From positions 1 to 64,000 of the forward strand of contig JAPOVQ010000026.1 of NCBI GenBank assembly GCA_026708035.1: a stretch of DNA of 64,000 nt, given 5' to 3'. The DNA is from Chloroflexota bacterium (lineage in GTDB: Bacteria > Chloroflexota > UBA11872). Shown one piece after another: positions 1 through 9,388 of the stretch (its first letter is position 1; each line of letters opens with the position of its first letter). Both the position numbers and the translations under genes were made by a program. The notes beneath the pieces are model-generated. The model made no database searches, was not told the DNA's origin, and worked only from the letters and a program-made list of their open reading frames with translations.

Positions 1-1736
1 GACCACATCGCCCAGCCTTCTCTTGATGGCCCTGCGACACTGCGATCATCGATTGGAAAACGCCGGATGTCTGCGACTGCTTGCTCGGTCAGTTTTGTGG
101 CTTCTTCATCACGACCAGCTTCGTCGAGTAATGCCGCCTTACGCAGCGTCCACATCGGATCGCAATTCTCTGTCTTCCAGTCTGCAAGTAGCTCAGCCAG
201 AGCCTCAAAGTCCAGGGACCAGGCTGACCACAAGCATCGCTCGTGGTGAATGCGATGACTCACATCGGCGTTGTCATCGAGAAAGTGCATCGCAGTCTCG
301 ATCCGCCTAGTAAACGTATCTTCGTCAAATCGGAGTCGTGCGACTGTCACAAGTGTCAGCAGGATCTCGCGACAAGCCTCTCTGATATCCGGCGACACCT
401 GATGCAATTCAACCGAGGTATCGTTCGTCTGAACATCGATCATGTGCGCCATAGCATCCTGCGCGGCTGACTCTAGCTCTGAGGATATTGGCTCTAGCGT
501 GATTTCATGTCGCCACGCCAGTTCTCGGATTGCGTAAACCCGCTCGGCCAAAGACAGATTGTCTAGGGCTCGGAGGATGCTGGACTCCCACGCGCGAGTC
601 CTGCTGATCAGTGAACCTCTCACTTCAAGCGGCGCCACAAGCCAACCTGGGTATAGGCTTCGATTCGTTGGCCAAATGGTCGTCAGTAGTTCGTGGGTCG
701 GGTCCTCGTCGCCCTGAGAGCCAACCGAAGTGTGAGGGGACCATGGCTCTTCTAGGGGACTATCTGACGTGACCACCTCCACCGGTTTGAGATGGGGTGG
801 GGGATCTCGATGGCTTTGGGTAGCGGGCGCTGGCCAATCCGCAACGTCGTAGGGTTGGCCTCCCTCCAACGAACGTAGAATCCAATCCGTGGCGTACTGA
901 TGACCCAGATGGTCTGGCCAGCGACCAGCTTCCGGATGATGTGCAAGATCAATGGCGATCACGTTACGGGTTTGAAAGCGATCTCGCTCATTGGCGGTGA
1001 AGTTGAGCCAACCGGCGACGTATATCCTCGGAGCAGATTCGCCAAGATTGTTCTGCACCCATGTGGACCACTCAAGAAAGTTCGGGTCGTTCCCTGAGAA
1101 CCCGATCAAACAGAACACTGTCTCCATCATCGCCTGCTGAACCGTGTTGACGAATGGAGCATGACGCTGCGGATACGTGCAATAGTCTTCTTCAGCAACG
1201 ATCAGCGGATAGTGGCCGTCGAGAGAACCGTGTAGCTTGATTATTCGCGGTTGCGCTGAAAGTGGGATCTCATCTTTGTTGTGCACAACACTGTAGGGAC
1301 GTTCCGGGACTGAAAGACAAGTGCGTTCTAGCAATGTGTCCCAATTTGTGGTAAACACGTCACGCCAAGGAAGCTTCAACATTCGCCTGTGGAACTCTCC
1401 CGGGTTGAAGTCTCCATCCCGAATCTGTTGCTGAAGGAATAAGTGCAAGCTCCTACGTCCAAAGCAATCCTTGTACTCTTGAGCTAACCCTAGAGCGCCA
1501 CGGGGATCCGACGAGTTGATCGGCGCGCTCTGCTGGCAGCCGCTCGAGGTTTGAGGATGGATCTTGCGGAACATTGCGCTGGCCAACTCATTCCACAGGG
1601 GGAGTTCCCCGGCATCGGGTCGAGCCGGCTGCGCGTACTTGCTGAATCCGCTGCCGATCATTACAGATGCATGCCCCGCGCGTGACCACAACGCATCGCG
1701 GACATGGTTCATATATTTCTGATCAGGAAAGGACAT
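1..1736 (-). CDS. SIR2-domain (NADase-type) defence-like protein, C-terminus cut by window edge
   Basis: Read leftward from the ATG at 1736; about 578 codons are open with no stop before the edge. The SIR2 fold spans roughly residues 20-225: glycine loop IGSGFSKY (27-34), VFTTNWDTLLER (127-138), catalytic-type His in IKLHGS (166-171), and IGFSGNDPNF (211-220). Family knowledge: stand-alone SIR2_2-like proteins with long C-termini are usually NAD+-consuming anti-phage effectors rather than deacetylases. After about residue 260 the chain is charged and probably helical with no motif I recognise; a sensor role is inference. A second in-frame ATG (residue 9, at 1712) is possible; I chose 1736 because a GAAG sits just upstream. 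Codon use is AT-richer than the core genes, in keeping with horizontal origin. Confidence 0.85.
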   Translation of the reverse strand, partial: MSFPDQKYMNHVRDALWSRAGHASVMIGSGFSKYAQPARPDAGELPLWNELASAMFRKIHPQTSSGCQQSAPINSSDPRGALGLAQEYKDCFGRRSLHLFLQQQIRDGDFNPGEFHRRMLKLPWRDVFTTNWDTLLERTCLSVPERPYSVVHNKDEIPLSAQPRIIKLHGSLDGHYPLIVAEEDYCTYPQRHAPFVNTVQQAMMETVFCLIGFSGNDPNFLEWSTWVQNNLGESAPRIYVAGWLNFTANERDRFQTRNVIAIDLAHHPEAGRWPDHLGHQYATDWILRSLEGGQPYDVADWPAPATQSHRDPPPHLKPVEVVTSDSPLEEPWSPHTSVGSQGDEDPTHELLTTIWPTNRSLYPGWLVAPLEVRGSLISRTRAWESSILRALDNLSLAERVYAIRELAWRHEITLEPISSELESAAQDAMAHMIDVQTNDTSVELHQVSPDIREACREILLTLVTVARLRFDEDTFTRRIETAMHFLDDNADVSHRIHHERCLWSAWSLDFEALAELLADWKTENCDPMWTLRKAALLDEAGRDEEATKLTEQAVADIRRFPIDDRSVAGPSREGWAMW

Positions 1737-2213
1737 TATTGTCTTCGACAAGGAATTGGTGTTTCTGCAAGACTAAGAATCCTCGACTTGGTTCATTCTG
1801 TCAACGATGCCAGCTGGAGACTTAGCAAATGTAAGCGTCGACCAAAGGACAGTTGTAAGTGTAGGTCATCGCTGTATGAAAGACGAGTTGACCGACGACT
1901 GCGGACGATTGACATACCACAAATATAGCAAGGTCTTTGCAAATGGCAAAAGGAGGTAGCGATGCCAACAATCAAACTTCGCGTGCTGCTTCGCCAAGCT
2001 ACGGGAACGGCGGAATCCCCAGCCCTCAACCAGTCAACGTCGTCACGATGAGGCTGGTCTCAACTTGCCTGTTTGGGATGGCGAGATTCGACACTCGTCC
2101 TAGCTGTCAGGGCACCAGAGCCACCAACTCCAGCAACGCAGGTGCGGGCGGCGGCTACCGAAGCGGCCGGCTCTAGAATCCCTTTCGAATGGGTTCGCAG
2201 CCTCGAACCACAC
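1737..2213. other. Gap between the SIR2 gene and the NYN pseudogene
   Basis: No protein family is recognisable on either strand. The only notable signal is a strong ribosome binding site AAAGGAGGT at about 1948-1956 followed by ATG at 1962, described separately. Both flanking genes point left, so this stretch should hold the promoter of the SIR2 gene, but I see no convincing -35/-10 pair. Confidence 0.4.
1962..2051 (+). CDS. Short ORF behind a strong Shine-Dalgarno, possibly a gene remnant
   Basis: ATG at 1962 lies a few bases after AAAGGAGGTAGCG, one of the best ribosome binding sites in the accessory region. The reading frame is only 29 codons (begins MPTIKLRVLLRQ) and ends TGA at 2049-2051. 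Nothing is recognisable in the peptide. It could be the stub of a decayed gene or a leader peptide; with no homologue to compare, function is unknown. Confidence 0.25.
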   Translation: MPTIKLRVLLRQATGTAESPALNQSTSSR

Positions 2214-2825
2214 TCATTTGGCGTAGTCGGTCGGATCGGCAACTGCCACGTTGTCGAGTTGATCCGGAGAGTGGCACCACACGTTGCGCTGGGCCCGCAC
2301 CGGGATCGGCCGGGTGCTGGTTGGACTGCTCCATGACGCGAGTTCAAGGCGAGGAAGCTGCACGAAGCGGTTGACCACGAGCTCGATCGCCGGTCGAATG
2401 TCGGAGTCCCTGGAGAACACGATGCCAACGTCATAGGTTCGATCAATGGCGCCGGCCACCACGTCGATGCTCAGTTCAACATCGATGCCCTTCTCTTGGG
2501 CCAGGAGGTGCAGATAGTTCAGCGGGTATCGCAACGGCCGCTGTATGACTGTGCAGCCATTGGCCGTCCAGCTCGCGCACCGCTTCATATGGGCCGCCTA
2601 GGACTTGGAGTCTTTCGCCGAGTCCGGGCAGCCGGTGTAGATGCGGACCTCGTACAGATTGCGGACGAAGCCTTGCGCCTTGCGTGACGCCAGCAACCGA
2701 CCAAGCGCCATGGAGTCGAATTGGCCGTCGGTGAAGTGGCGCGCCTAGACCAATTGAAAGAACGCCATCCGTGCGCAGTTGTATGCGTTTTGCCCGTCGA
2801 CAAATAGCGTGACTCGATCGGCCAT
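2214..2825 (-). pseudogene. NYN/LabA-like RNase, open frame interrupted by two TAG codons
   Basis: From ATG 2825 a single frame of 204 codons runs to the stop at 2214 with TAG at codon 27 (2745-2747) and codon 76 (2598-2600) and no frameshift. NYN (DUF88) features are retained: the N-terminal FVDGQNAYN with the first catalytic-type Asp, DVELSIDVV, DVGIVFSRDSDIRPAIE with the acidic DSD motif, and a C-terminal RNVWCHSPDQ...TDY segment typical of the family. Length fits an intact NYN protein of about 200 aa. Family members are metal-dependent ribonucleases. As written it would give only a 26-aa peptide unless amber codons are read through, so I call it a pseudogene. Confidence 0.7.
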
Positions 2826-2864
2826 GGCTCAGTGGTGACAAGACCCCGCCAGTTCACCGCCTAC

Positions 2865-2919
2865 GGCGGTGGACGGCGGTGGACGGCGGTGGACGGCGGT
2901 GGACGGCGGTGGACGGCGG
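2865..2919. repeat. 10-bp tandem repeat, 5.5 copies
   Basis: The unit GGACGGCGGT is repeated perfectly from about 2865 to 2919, just upstream of the start of the NYN pseudogene, where its promoter would lie. The 10-bp period does not preserve a reading frame. From 2920 to about 3084 I see no recognisable gene. Confidence 0.9.
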
Positions 2920-3084
2920 GGAGTATCGGCACACTAGTGGCCGGTGTCAACGGCGATCGCGCTCGATCACGGCACGCGGCCCGCACATTCATGGCTACGA
3001 CCGCGGCTCCAAGCTGCGTCGATCTGCCGGCCGGCAGGATTTCGCGAGCCTGCGACGCCACCAAGCACGGCTGTTCACACCGCC

Positions 3085-3325
3085 CTAGGTGTTCTTCCCA
3101 CTTAGGTTATTGACAGCGAGCCGCTGAGTTCGGATACGTCCTTTGAGCCCGGTGGGGGGACGCGAGTGATTGTAGGCCGCGAGCCACGCGGGAAGGGTGG
3201 TGATCCGATCCGCGTTGCTGAAGTAGGACCGCACCTAGGCCCATTCGTGCAGCAAGGTGCGGATGAACGCCTCGGCTTTCCCGTTGGTCTGGGGCCGGTA
3301 GGGCCGCGTGCGCTTGGGCCGCACG
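3085..3325 (-). pseudogene. IS481-family transposase, C-terminal fragment
   Basis: Reading leftward from about 3325 the translation gives RPKRTRPYRPQTNGKAEAF, then an EWA-stop-VR stretch, NADRITTLPAWLAAYNHSRP and a short tail. This is the C-terminal part of the DDE (rve) domain of IS481 transposases, including the P-x-TNGKAE region that carries the last catalytic Glu. An in-frame TAG (3235-3237) sits where the family has a Tyr codon. The N-terminal two thirds are missing, and the fragment abuts a piece of tyrosine recombinase at about 3316-3325, so the junction is a deletion or rearrangement scar. Confidence 0.7.
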
Positions 3326-3417
3326 CCAGCCGCGAGATGGTGGAGCACTACATGCACCTCGCGGACACGGACGTGACCCAGTTGCACCGGCGGCATAGCC
3401 CACTGGATCACCTCTAG
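3316..3417 (+). pseudogene. Tyrosine recombinase, 3' fragment
   Basis: Encodes ASREMVEHYMHLADTDVTQL and the tail HRRHSPLDHL, almost identical to the last 30-odd residues of the intact recombinase ending at 11389. It retains the catalytic Tyr (EHYMHL) but nothing upstream. The 5' side is joined directly to the oppositely oriented IS481 fragment. From 3418 to 3530 nothing is recognisable. Confidence 0.85.
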
Positions 3418-3530
3418 TAAGACCTGACTACACAGTCTCGCTCTAGACCCGCGACCCAAGATTGCCCGTGGCGTGCTCGTACGCATGATTTAGTGACTGT
3501 TCAACGCCCTATCCCGCTCCGATGTACCGA

Positions 3531-4862
3531 TCATCGAGAGCCTCGTTCCAGCATCTTATCGATCTCTTTGAGCAATTCCTCATATTCCCAGGGACGATGG
3601 TATTCGACCCATTCCTTGAGCCTATGAAGCACCTGAGTATCCTCGATCCCATCCAATAATCTGCTGTGCTTGCGTATGTTTGCATCTCCGTTTGCAACGT
3701 AAACATAGTTCTTTAGTGCCTCGGTAGCGAGCGAGAACGTTTGGTGAAAGTGCGTCTCCTCCGCAGTAGTACGGGCTCCGTGAACCAATTGCGATCGAAG
3801 ATAGTAAAGCGAAAAAGCAATCTCAGGGTTGATGAAATGCCCTTCAACTGCAATAGATAGCAATGCGTTCCTAACAGCTAGGAGGGCTCCCTTCCTCGGC
3901 TCGGACTCTCCCTTTATCAGCAACGACTCTAGACCGGAAAACAGGGCGACAACCCTCATTGCCCACGGCGTCCCCGCATTCCAGGACATGCCGAACCAAC
4001 GGATAGCCAAGTCGACTCGCTGCTGAATGCTGGTACGCACCGTGGCTCGCAGGTCGTACACAGGTAATAGGAATTCGATTGCAGAATCAAAGGTCTGATC
4101 CCAGCGAACAGGCTTCCCGTGACGCAGACTCGGCTGATACAGCGTTGAACCATTACCGCGAAGAGCGTTCCATCCAGTCTTGAAGGCCACGTCTTCGTCT
4201 GCAATTCGCGCGCGAATGATTGCGGGAAAGGAGATTCGCAGCTCGTCGCAAATCATTGAAATACGATCAAGCGCGTAGCACCTTGCAGCGTCAATGGTTC
4301 CCGCGGACACGGTCACTCGAGCAACAGTCTGGCCACGCCAAGGTGGACGCAATGGTCCGCACCAGCGATCCCATTCTCGCAAGAGGGTCGGTGAACCTCG
4401 TACCAATTCGACATCTCCCAATAGGGTTCGGCGTGGTATCGATATCCCCTGTAACTGAACGATGGCTTCGTATTCCCTGTCCGGAAGACGCACAGAATCC
4501 ATGAAGGCCTTGATTCTGGAGTTTTGGGTTGCGGTTGACCTGTAGCTGTCGTCTAGGGCTAGCTCGCAGCAAAGTGACCAGAATTGATCCTCAAGCTCTC
4601 GGTCATCCTTTAGGTTCGAAAGATACCTATTTCGTCTGTGAGTCAACAGAAGCTCAAGTGCTTTCCGATAGCTCCAATAGGTTTGTCCAGAAAGACTCAG
4701 CGAGAGAGAATCGCAGTTACGAAGATCGTCCGGGACCATGCTGTGCAAGTGGGTCGGAATCATCTTGTCCATGAATGACGATTCGGGATCGGCGGGCTCT
4801 CGTAAACGTAGGTCGCCAGCCAGTGTTCTGAGAGTCTTTCGGATCTGATACTCAGTGACCAT
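3531..4862 (-). CDS. ApeA-like HEPN-domain protein (probable defence RNase)
   Basis: Intact 443-aa protein. The C-terminal third resembles the Apea_HEPN domain: helix ALFSGLESLLIKGE (306-319), then YYLRSQLVHGA (353-363), which holds the R-x4-H motif (R356, H361) of catalytic HEPN RNases. The N-terminal 280 residues are a family-specific helical region without a motif I know. Known relatives act as toxins or abortive-infection ribonucleases that cut RNA after phage sensing; that role here is inference. No partner gene is adjacent (decayed elements lie on both sides), so it would act alone. The gene is AT-richer than the neighbouring IS elements. Confidence 0.75.
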   Translation of the reverse strand: MVTEYQIRKTLRTLAGDLRLREPADPESSFMDKMIPTHLHSMVPDDLRNCDSLSLSLSGQTYWSYRKALELLLTHRRNRYLSNLKDDRELEDQFWSLCCELALDDSYRSTATQNSRIKAFMDSVRLPDREYEAIVQLQGISIPRRTLLGDVELVRGSPTLLREWDRWCGPLRPPWRGQTVARVTVSAGTIDAARCYALDRISMICDELRISFPAIIRARIADEDVAFKTGWNALRGNGSTLYQPSLRHGKPVRWDQTFDSAIEFLLPVYDLRATVRTSIQQRVDLAIRWFGMSWNAGTPWAMRVVALFSGLESLLIKGESEPRKGALLAVRNALLSIAVEGHFINPEIAFSLYYLRSQLVHGARTTAEETHFHQTFSLATEALKNYVYVANGDANIRKHSRLLDGIEDTQVLHRLKEWVEYHRPWEYEELLKEIDKMLERGSR

Positions 4863-5138
4863 TTGGGCTCACTAGCCTTCCGTAGCCTACGAGGCTAACG
4901 CCAGCATTCCGGCCCGAGGCTTAGGGCTCAACTCCGAGGATACCTGTGACGAATCCCACGCTGCGAGATCGAGAGCGATATGGAGGATGGCGAACGATTC
5001 CAGGCCGAAGCTGCATTGCCTGGTGAAAGTCTCATTCCCTGACCGTGCACTGGCGTTCGAGGCAACCGGCAAGGGTTGCGCTGTCATGCAAGCAAGCGTC
5101 GCATCCCACTTGTTGGCGGGCTGAACGTGAGGGCACTT
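4863..5138. other. Gap between the HEPN gene and IS5 copy 1
   Basis: No family is recognisable on either strand. The left end of the IS5 copy is placed at 5139, where AGGAATGCCTTGA resembles the ends of the other copy. Confidence 0.4.
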
Positions 5139-6299
5139 AGGAATGCCTTGAAAAAGACCGGTAGTGACTGCGAGGCCCATGCTCACAGGTGAGCGAGGTC
5201 GGGTGCAAACCACGGTGCATCCGCAGCGCTGAATTGCCGACACGGAGTATGACGGACGGCCGTGCCAGATGCGGTGAGAGCGCTTGCTGCGGCGAATGGT
5301 TGCGCTGATGCCGTGGGCGAGGCTCGAAGCACGCATCCGGTCGGTCGACCTTACCGGCGAGTGCGGCCGCCCGCGCTCTTCGCTGGCACTGCTGACGCAG
5401 ATTCACTGCGTACAGCTGTTCTCCAACCTCGGCGACCTGGTGAAGAAAGACGGGCTCTATGGCAGCGTTGCAGTTCAGCGCTTGGTCCGGCTGACCGCGT
5501 GGGACCTACGGCCCGACGAGACGATGATCCTCCACTTTCGGTACCTACTGGAATTGAATGCCTTCGGGGAGGACCTGCTGGCCGAGAATAACCGGCACCT
5601 GGCGACGCGGGGCCTGCGGCTGCGCGAAGGGACGATCCTCGACGCGCCAGCGTCGACGAAGAACCGCGCCCAGGCGCGGGACCCCGAGATGCATCAGGTG
5701 AAGAAGGGCAAGTAGTGGTATTTCGGCATGAAGGCGCACATCGGGGTGGACGCCGTCACGGGACTGGTGCATAGCGTGGCCACCACGCCCGCCAACGTGG
5801 CGGATATCACGCAAGTACCCCAGCTCCTGCACGGCGCCGAGACGCGCGTGTGTGGCAATGCGGGGTCCGCGGGCGTGGTCCCGCGCCCGGAACATCGGCG
5901 GCGGGCTATCGATTGGCAGGTGGCGTTACGCCGGGGGCAGCGGCGGCGCTTGCCGCCGGGTAGCGCCGCTGCCCAGGCGGAGCAGTACAAGGCCTGCATC
6001 CCGACGAAGGTGGAGCATCCGTTCCTGCATTTGGCGCGGCACTTCAGCTACGGGCAGGTGCGGTATCGCGGGCTGGCCAAGAACCGCATCCGACTGTGCC
6101 TGCTGTTCGGGTTCGCCAATCTGCTGCTGGCGACACGCGCCGCACCGGCGTAAGGGGTCGATCTGCGCTTGGCGCGGGGTCAATCACGGCCCCGGGCGGG
6201 GTCTGCACTGCGGATCGAGCCGACGCGTTGCCGTCGGCAGCGATCCCGCCCGCCCAATCGCCCTGGTGCTCAGGCATCCCAGTTGTTCAGAGGCTTCCT
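5139..6299 (+). mobile_element. IS5-family insertion sequence, copy 1 (inactive)
   Basis: Left end AGGAATGCCTTGA at 5139, right end ...TTCAGAGGCTTCCT closing at 6299; the right end is the near reverse complement of the left end of copy 2 (AGGAAACCTCTGA at 25358). Total about 1.16 kb, normal for IS5. The right end directly abuts the terminal repeat of an IS481 element, so the two elements sit end to end. Confidence 0.7.
5179..6153 (+). pseudogene. IS5 transposase (DDE_Tnp_1), three in-frame nonsense codons
   Basis: Frame of 325 codons, the same length as copy 2 (25405-26379) and alignable to it throughout with no indel. Stops: TGA at 5230 (copy 2 has TCA), TGA at 5275 (copy 2 CGG) and TAG at 5713-5715 (copy 2 CAG). 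Recognisable core: LPWARLEARI-like start, GRPPYPLALLLRIH-like region, then STKNRAQARDPEMHQV and GMKAHIGVDA with the catalytic Asp, and KVEHPFLHLARHF near the C-terminus. It cannot make transposase without readthrough; copy 2 carries its own single stop. Confidence 0.85.
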
Positions 6300-6994
6300 A
6301 GGTGTACTGACCACAGAGGTGTGAGACACGGCTGATGGGTGGGAGACCGCCCAACGCGCCGTGGGGCCGGCGCCGGTTATACCACCGCAGCCAGCCGAGG
6401 GGCGCCCGCGTGCGGTGGGCGCTGGTGGGGTAGGCGAAGGCGTAGGCCAGCCGGGAGTGGTCGTCGTTGGCGACGTGCACCTGCTGCCAGCCGGCGCGGG
6501 GACTGCGCCGGATGCCGTCCTGCCGAATGCGCTTGCCGACGTGCCAGCAGCGGGCCAGCTTCTTGGTGTCCAGGTGAAGCAGCTCCCCGGGCTGGGCCCG
6601 CCCATAGCGCACGACCGGGGGGCGCGGGGGGCGCGGGAGGCAGGGGAGGCGCGAGTGCCCCCACCGCCGCAGCACCTTGCCCACCGTCGAGGCGGGGCGG
6701 CCCAGCAGCACCCCGAGGGTGACCGGCCCCGCCCCACTGCGCTGGCGCGCCGCCAGTATCTCCGCCTCGGCGTCCGGGCTCAGGCGCCGCGGCTGTCGCT
6801 TCGGTGTGGACGGGCGCTCCTGGAGCCCCGTCCGCCTGGTAGCGGCCCACCAGCGATAGCTCGTCGCGCGGGCGGCACCGCCCGCCAGGGCCGCGCCCCC
6901 CCGGCCTCAGGCCGGTCAGCATGGCCGTGCCCGCCCGGCAGCGGGTTTCGAACGAGTAGCGCATGCGTCGGGACCGTCCAGTAGCATCAGCCAT
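6298..6994 (-). pseudogene. IS481 transposase, frameshifted and internally deleted
   Basis: N-terminal MRYSFETRCRAG, a one-base shift in a C/G homopolymer near 6895-6902, then RRLSPDAEAEILAARQRSGA, VVRYGRAQPGELLHLDTKKL and HVGKRIRQDGI, all standard for the family. LLHLDTKK holds the first catalytic Asp. After DDHSRLAYA the frame jumps directly to FAYPTSAHRTRA and the C-terminal WYNRRRPHGALGG. In full-length members these two points are separated by roughly 90 residues carrying the remaining catalytic acidic residues. The short CCTACGCC-like homology at the join suggests a slip or recombination deletion. The stop codon overlaps the element end. Confidence 0.85.
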
Positions 6995-7090
6995 CGAAAC
7001 CTCAGTCGAGGTCTGGTTTGTTTGGTAGCCCAGTCTCGATGGAGGTTCCGCTACTGTCAGGTGTCTCGCAGGTGCGTAACCAGTACACCT
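6300..7090 (-). mobile_element. IS481-family element with internal deletion, bounded by 30-bp inverted repeats
   Basis: Left terminal repeat 6300-6329 (AGGTGTACTGACCACAGAGG then TGTGAGACAC) matches the reverse complement of 7061-7090 at 22 of 30 positions, including the first ten. At 791 bp the element is shorter than a normal IS481 because the transposase lacks an internal block. No clear target duplication is visible; the left flank is the end of an IS5. From 7091 to 7252 I see nothing. Confidence 0.75.
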
Positions 7091-7252
7091 ACGCGGCCAA
7101 TCCAGCTTGCCAGTTCACCGGTGGGACTGACACGGCCCCTACCCTGCCTCGCGTCTCGCGCGGCACAAACCATCCCGTCGCTCCTCGAAAATCTGACACA
7201 GCACCCACGAACGCCGCGCCTCAGGTTCGCCAATAGACCAATCCAATACGCC

Positions 7253-9388
7253 TTAACCTACAGCGCGTTCAGCCCTACGCCTGCTTTTCGGCCGCCGCCC
7301 TGATGCATATTGCACAGCAAGCTTGATCGTGTCTTGGTCCCCCTCCGCTAGGTCTCGGTACGATGACGATTGAGCGAGCCGCGCAACGGCATCGAGAAAC
7401 TCTTGACCGAACACTTCTAGCAATTCATCCCAAAATATTTGCTTCACCGCTTTGCCGTTAGAATACGCATAGTTAACAGCCGTGCGCAGTAAGGCAATAA
7501 CGAATCGGTCGTCGGCAAGATGCCCACGCAACCTGAAAGCAATTACCGATCTTTCATACTCACCGATCCAGTGTATTATATGGAATGAAAGACCAAATAG
7601 ATTCCATTCATCAACTAGCTGACTTGTTGTCGCCGATTTCAATCCGTTCAGGAACTGGCCTTCCAATTCTTCGGCTTGGGCCTCGCGGACCAGCTTGTGC
7701 CCTACCGCCTTGCGATGCCCAACCATCTCGACAACCTCAAACCAGCCAGACAACGAATCAGTCTTCTCAACGATCTCTGGCATTATAGCCATAAGTTTCT
7801 CTGGGTTACCGATACTCTTAAGGAGCCTATAGACTACCCGAGTCACCTTGAACCGGGGCGAAATGCCAAACACGCCGCTGTGGTGCGGACTGAGCCGACC
7901 CATGCGATTCAAAAGGGTCGGAATGGCTATTGGTGCTGCCGTCGCCGGGAAGTCTGCCTCGAAGTCTTCGATTCGCTCGAGTGCAGTCTCAAGCCTTTTG
8001 TCGTCGAGAGAGTCCAGCAATGTGTTGAGACGCGTCTCATTCGTCAAGGCATCAATCAAATCTTGTACCTCCCGAGACGGGATCATTCCTTCATCAAGCC
8101 CGGCTTGCAGATATATGCGCAGCACTTCTTCACAAGCCACGCGTCTTTCCCGCCGCCATACTCCATTCCACTCTGAGCCATACGTGGTGTTCCCAAGGAA
8201 TTGTTGCGTTACCGGGAATAAATGTTCAAAGATGGAACTCAATACCGACCGTTCGGGCTCTGCATGGTCAAGCATCGCCGAAAGATTCTTCTCGGCTTCC
8301 CTGTTTCGGATATCTTCGGCCACAAGCTCTAGTGATCCCGATCTAGGGTGTGTCAAGTGTTTCGAGTTGCTCTTCAAATCAGAGAAAATCGAAGGTCGTA
8401 AGATACGCAGCGCTTCTAGCCCGAGAAGATCCGCCAAAGCCACCTCTTGGCCAATCGTGTCAAGAGCTACAGTGACTGAGTAGAGATAGCGCTTCACATC
8501 ACGAAGGCTGCCCAGAAGTGGCTTTATCACATCGTAAAAGACACGCGCCCACATCTCTCTATCAAGCTCGGCGAGCTCGCGACCCCGAATCACCTCGTCT
8601 AACCATGGCAAGAACATCTCATATACAAATGCTTCTCGGGCGTTCGGCAAGTCGTAGTTCACCTGAACGATCTTGTCCAAGTACCGTCCGCCCTCTGTTG
8701 CGTTCTCGCCTAAGCTCTCTCCTAAGCTCAGGGCTACACGGTGTCTGTCATAGGCAAGCAAATAGACGATTCTGGGCAAATCAGATGTTAGCCGGACCAG
8801 CCGCATTAGCTCGCGGGTCTCCCGGGCTTCGAGCCGATCAATGTCATCAATCACAACCAGTAATCTACAATCCGATTCGGACAGCGCCTGTTTGAGGCGA
8901 TCACGCGTATCGTGCAGGCTCGTAGGCTTGGCACAAAAATCCGTTAGCTTGCCAAGTAAACCGAATGCCGAGGCCGTGCCGACAACGGGACTCAAGGGCG
9001 CCAACGACTGCCCTAGACTGGCAAGCGCCTTCGCCACATTCTTCAACCTCTCAGAACCGTTCTCACCGAGCTGAGAGCTCAATTCTCGGAAGAACCGGGT
9101 TACCAAATCTTCTGCACTACCGAAGAGCCATGGGTTAAAGTGCAAATGAGCTATGCTTTCGGAATCATCCTGAAGAGTCTCTGCGACCATATTGAGTACT
9201 GAAGTCTTGCCCGTTCCCCACTCGCCCACCACCGCAATCGTGACACCACTTTCACCGGGGAAAGTTCGAATTTGACAAGCTATGGCCTCCGCAAAGAATC
9301 GCCTGCCAAGACGGTCTTGCTGGCGACACGCAATTGGTCGGTCAGAGTCTAAGTATTTGCTATAGGTAATTTCCGTATTGCTGCTCAC
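7253..9388 (-). CDS. KAP-family P-loop NTPase
   Basis: Intact 711-aa protein from a GTG at 9388. Walker A GEWGTGKTS at residues 55-63, the FNPW segment (84-87) and Walker B LLVVIDDIDRLE at 176-187 define a KAP NTPase, followed by LLAYDRH and the region around SLRDVKRYLY typical of the C-terminal part of that domain. No transmembrane insert is obvious, unlike animal KAP proteins. The last 300 residues are helical and unassigned. Bacterial KAP NTPases occur in plasmid exclusion (PifA) and defence islands; a defence role here is inference from family and context. It is AT-richer than the IS elements next to it. Confidence 0.8.
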   Translation of the reverse strand: MSSNTEITYSKYLDSDRPIACRQQDRLGRRFFAEAIACQIRTFPGESGVTIAVVGEWGTGKTSVLNMVAETLQDDSESIAHLHFNPWLFGSAEDLVTRFFRELSSQLGENGSERLKNVAKALASLGQSLAPLSPVVGTASAFGLLGKLTDFCAKPTSLHDTRDRLKQALSESDCRLLVVIDDIDRLEARETRELMRLVRLTSDLPRIVYLLAYDRHRVALSLGESLGENATEGGRYLDKIVQVNYDLPNAREAFVYEMFLPWLDEVIRGRELAELDREMWARVFYDVIKPLLGSLRDVKRYLYSVTVALDTIGQEVALADLLGLEALRILRPSIFSDLKSNSKHLTHPRSGSLELVAEDIRNREAEKNLSAMLDHAEPERSVLSSIFEHLFPVTQQFLGNTTYGSEWNGVWRRERRVACEEVLRIYLQAGLDEGMIPSREVQDLIDALTNETRLNTLLDSLDDKRLETALERIEDFEADFPATAAPIAIPTLLNRMGRLSPHHSGVFGISPRFKVTRVVYRLLKSIGNPEKLMAIMPEIVEKTDSLSGWFEVVEMVGHRKAVGHKLVREAQAEELEGQFLNGLKSATTSQLVDEWNLFGLSFHIIHWIGEYERSVIAFRLRGHLADDRFVIALLRTAVNYAYSNGKAVKQIFWDELLEVFGQEFLDAVARLAQSSSYRDLAEGDQDTIKLAVQYASGRRPKSRRRAERAVG

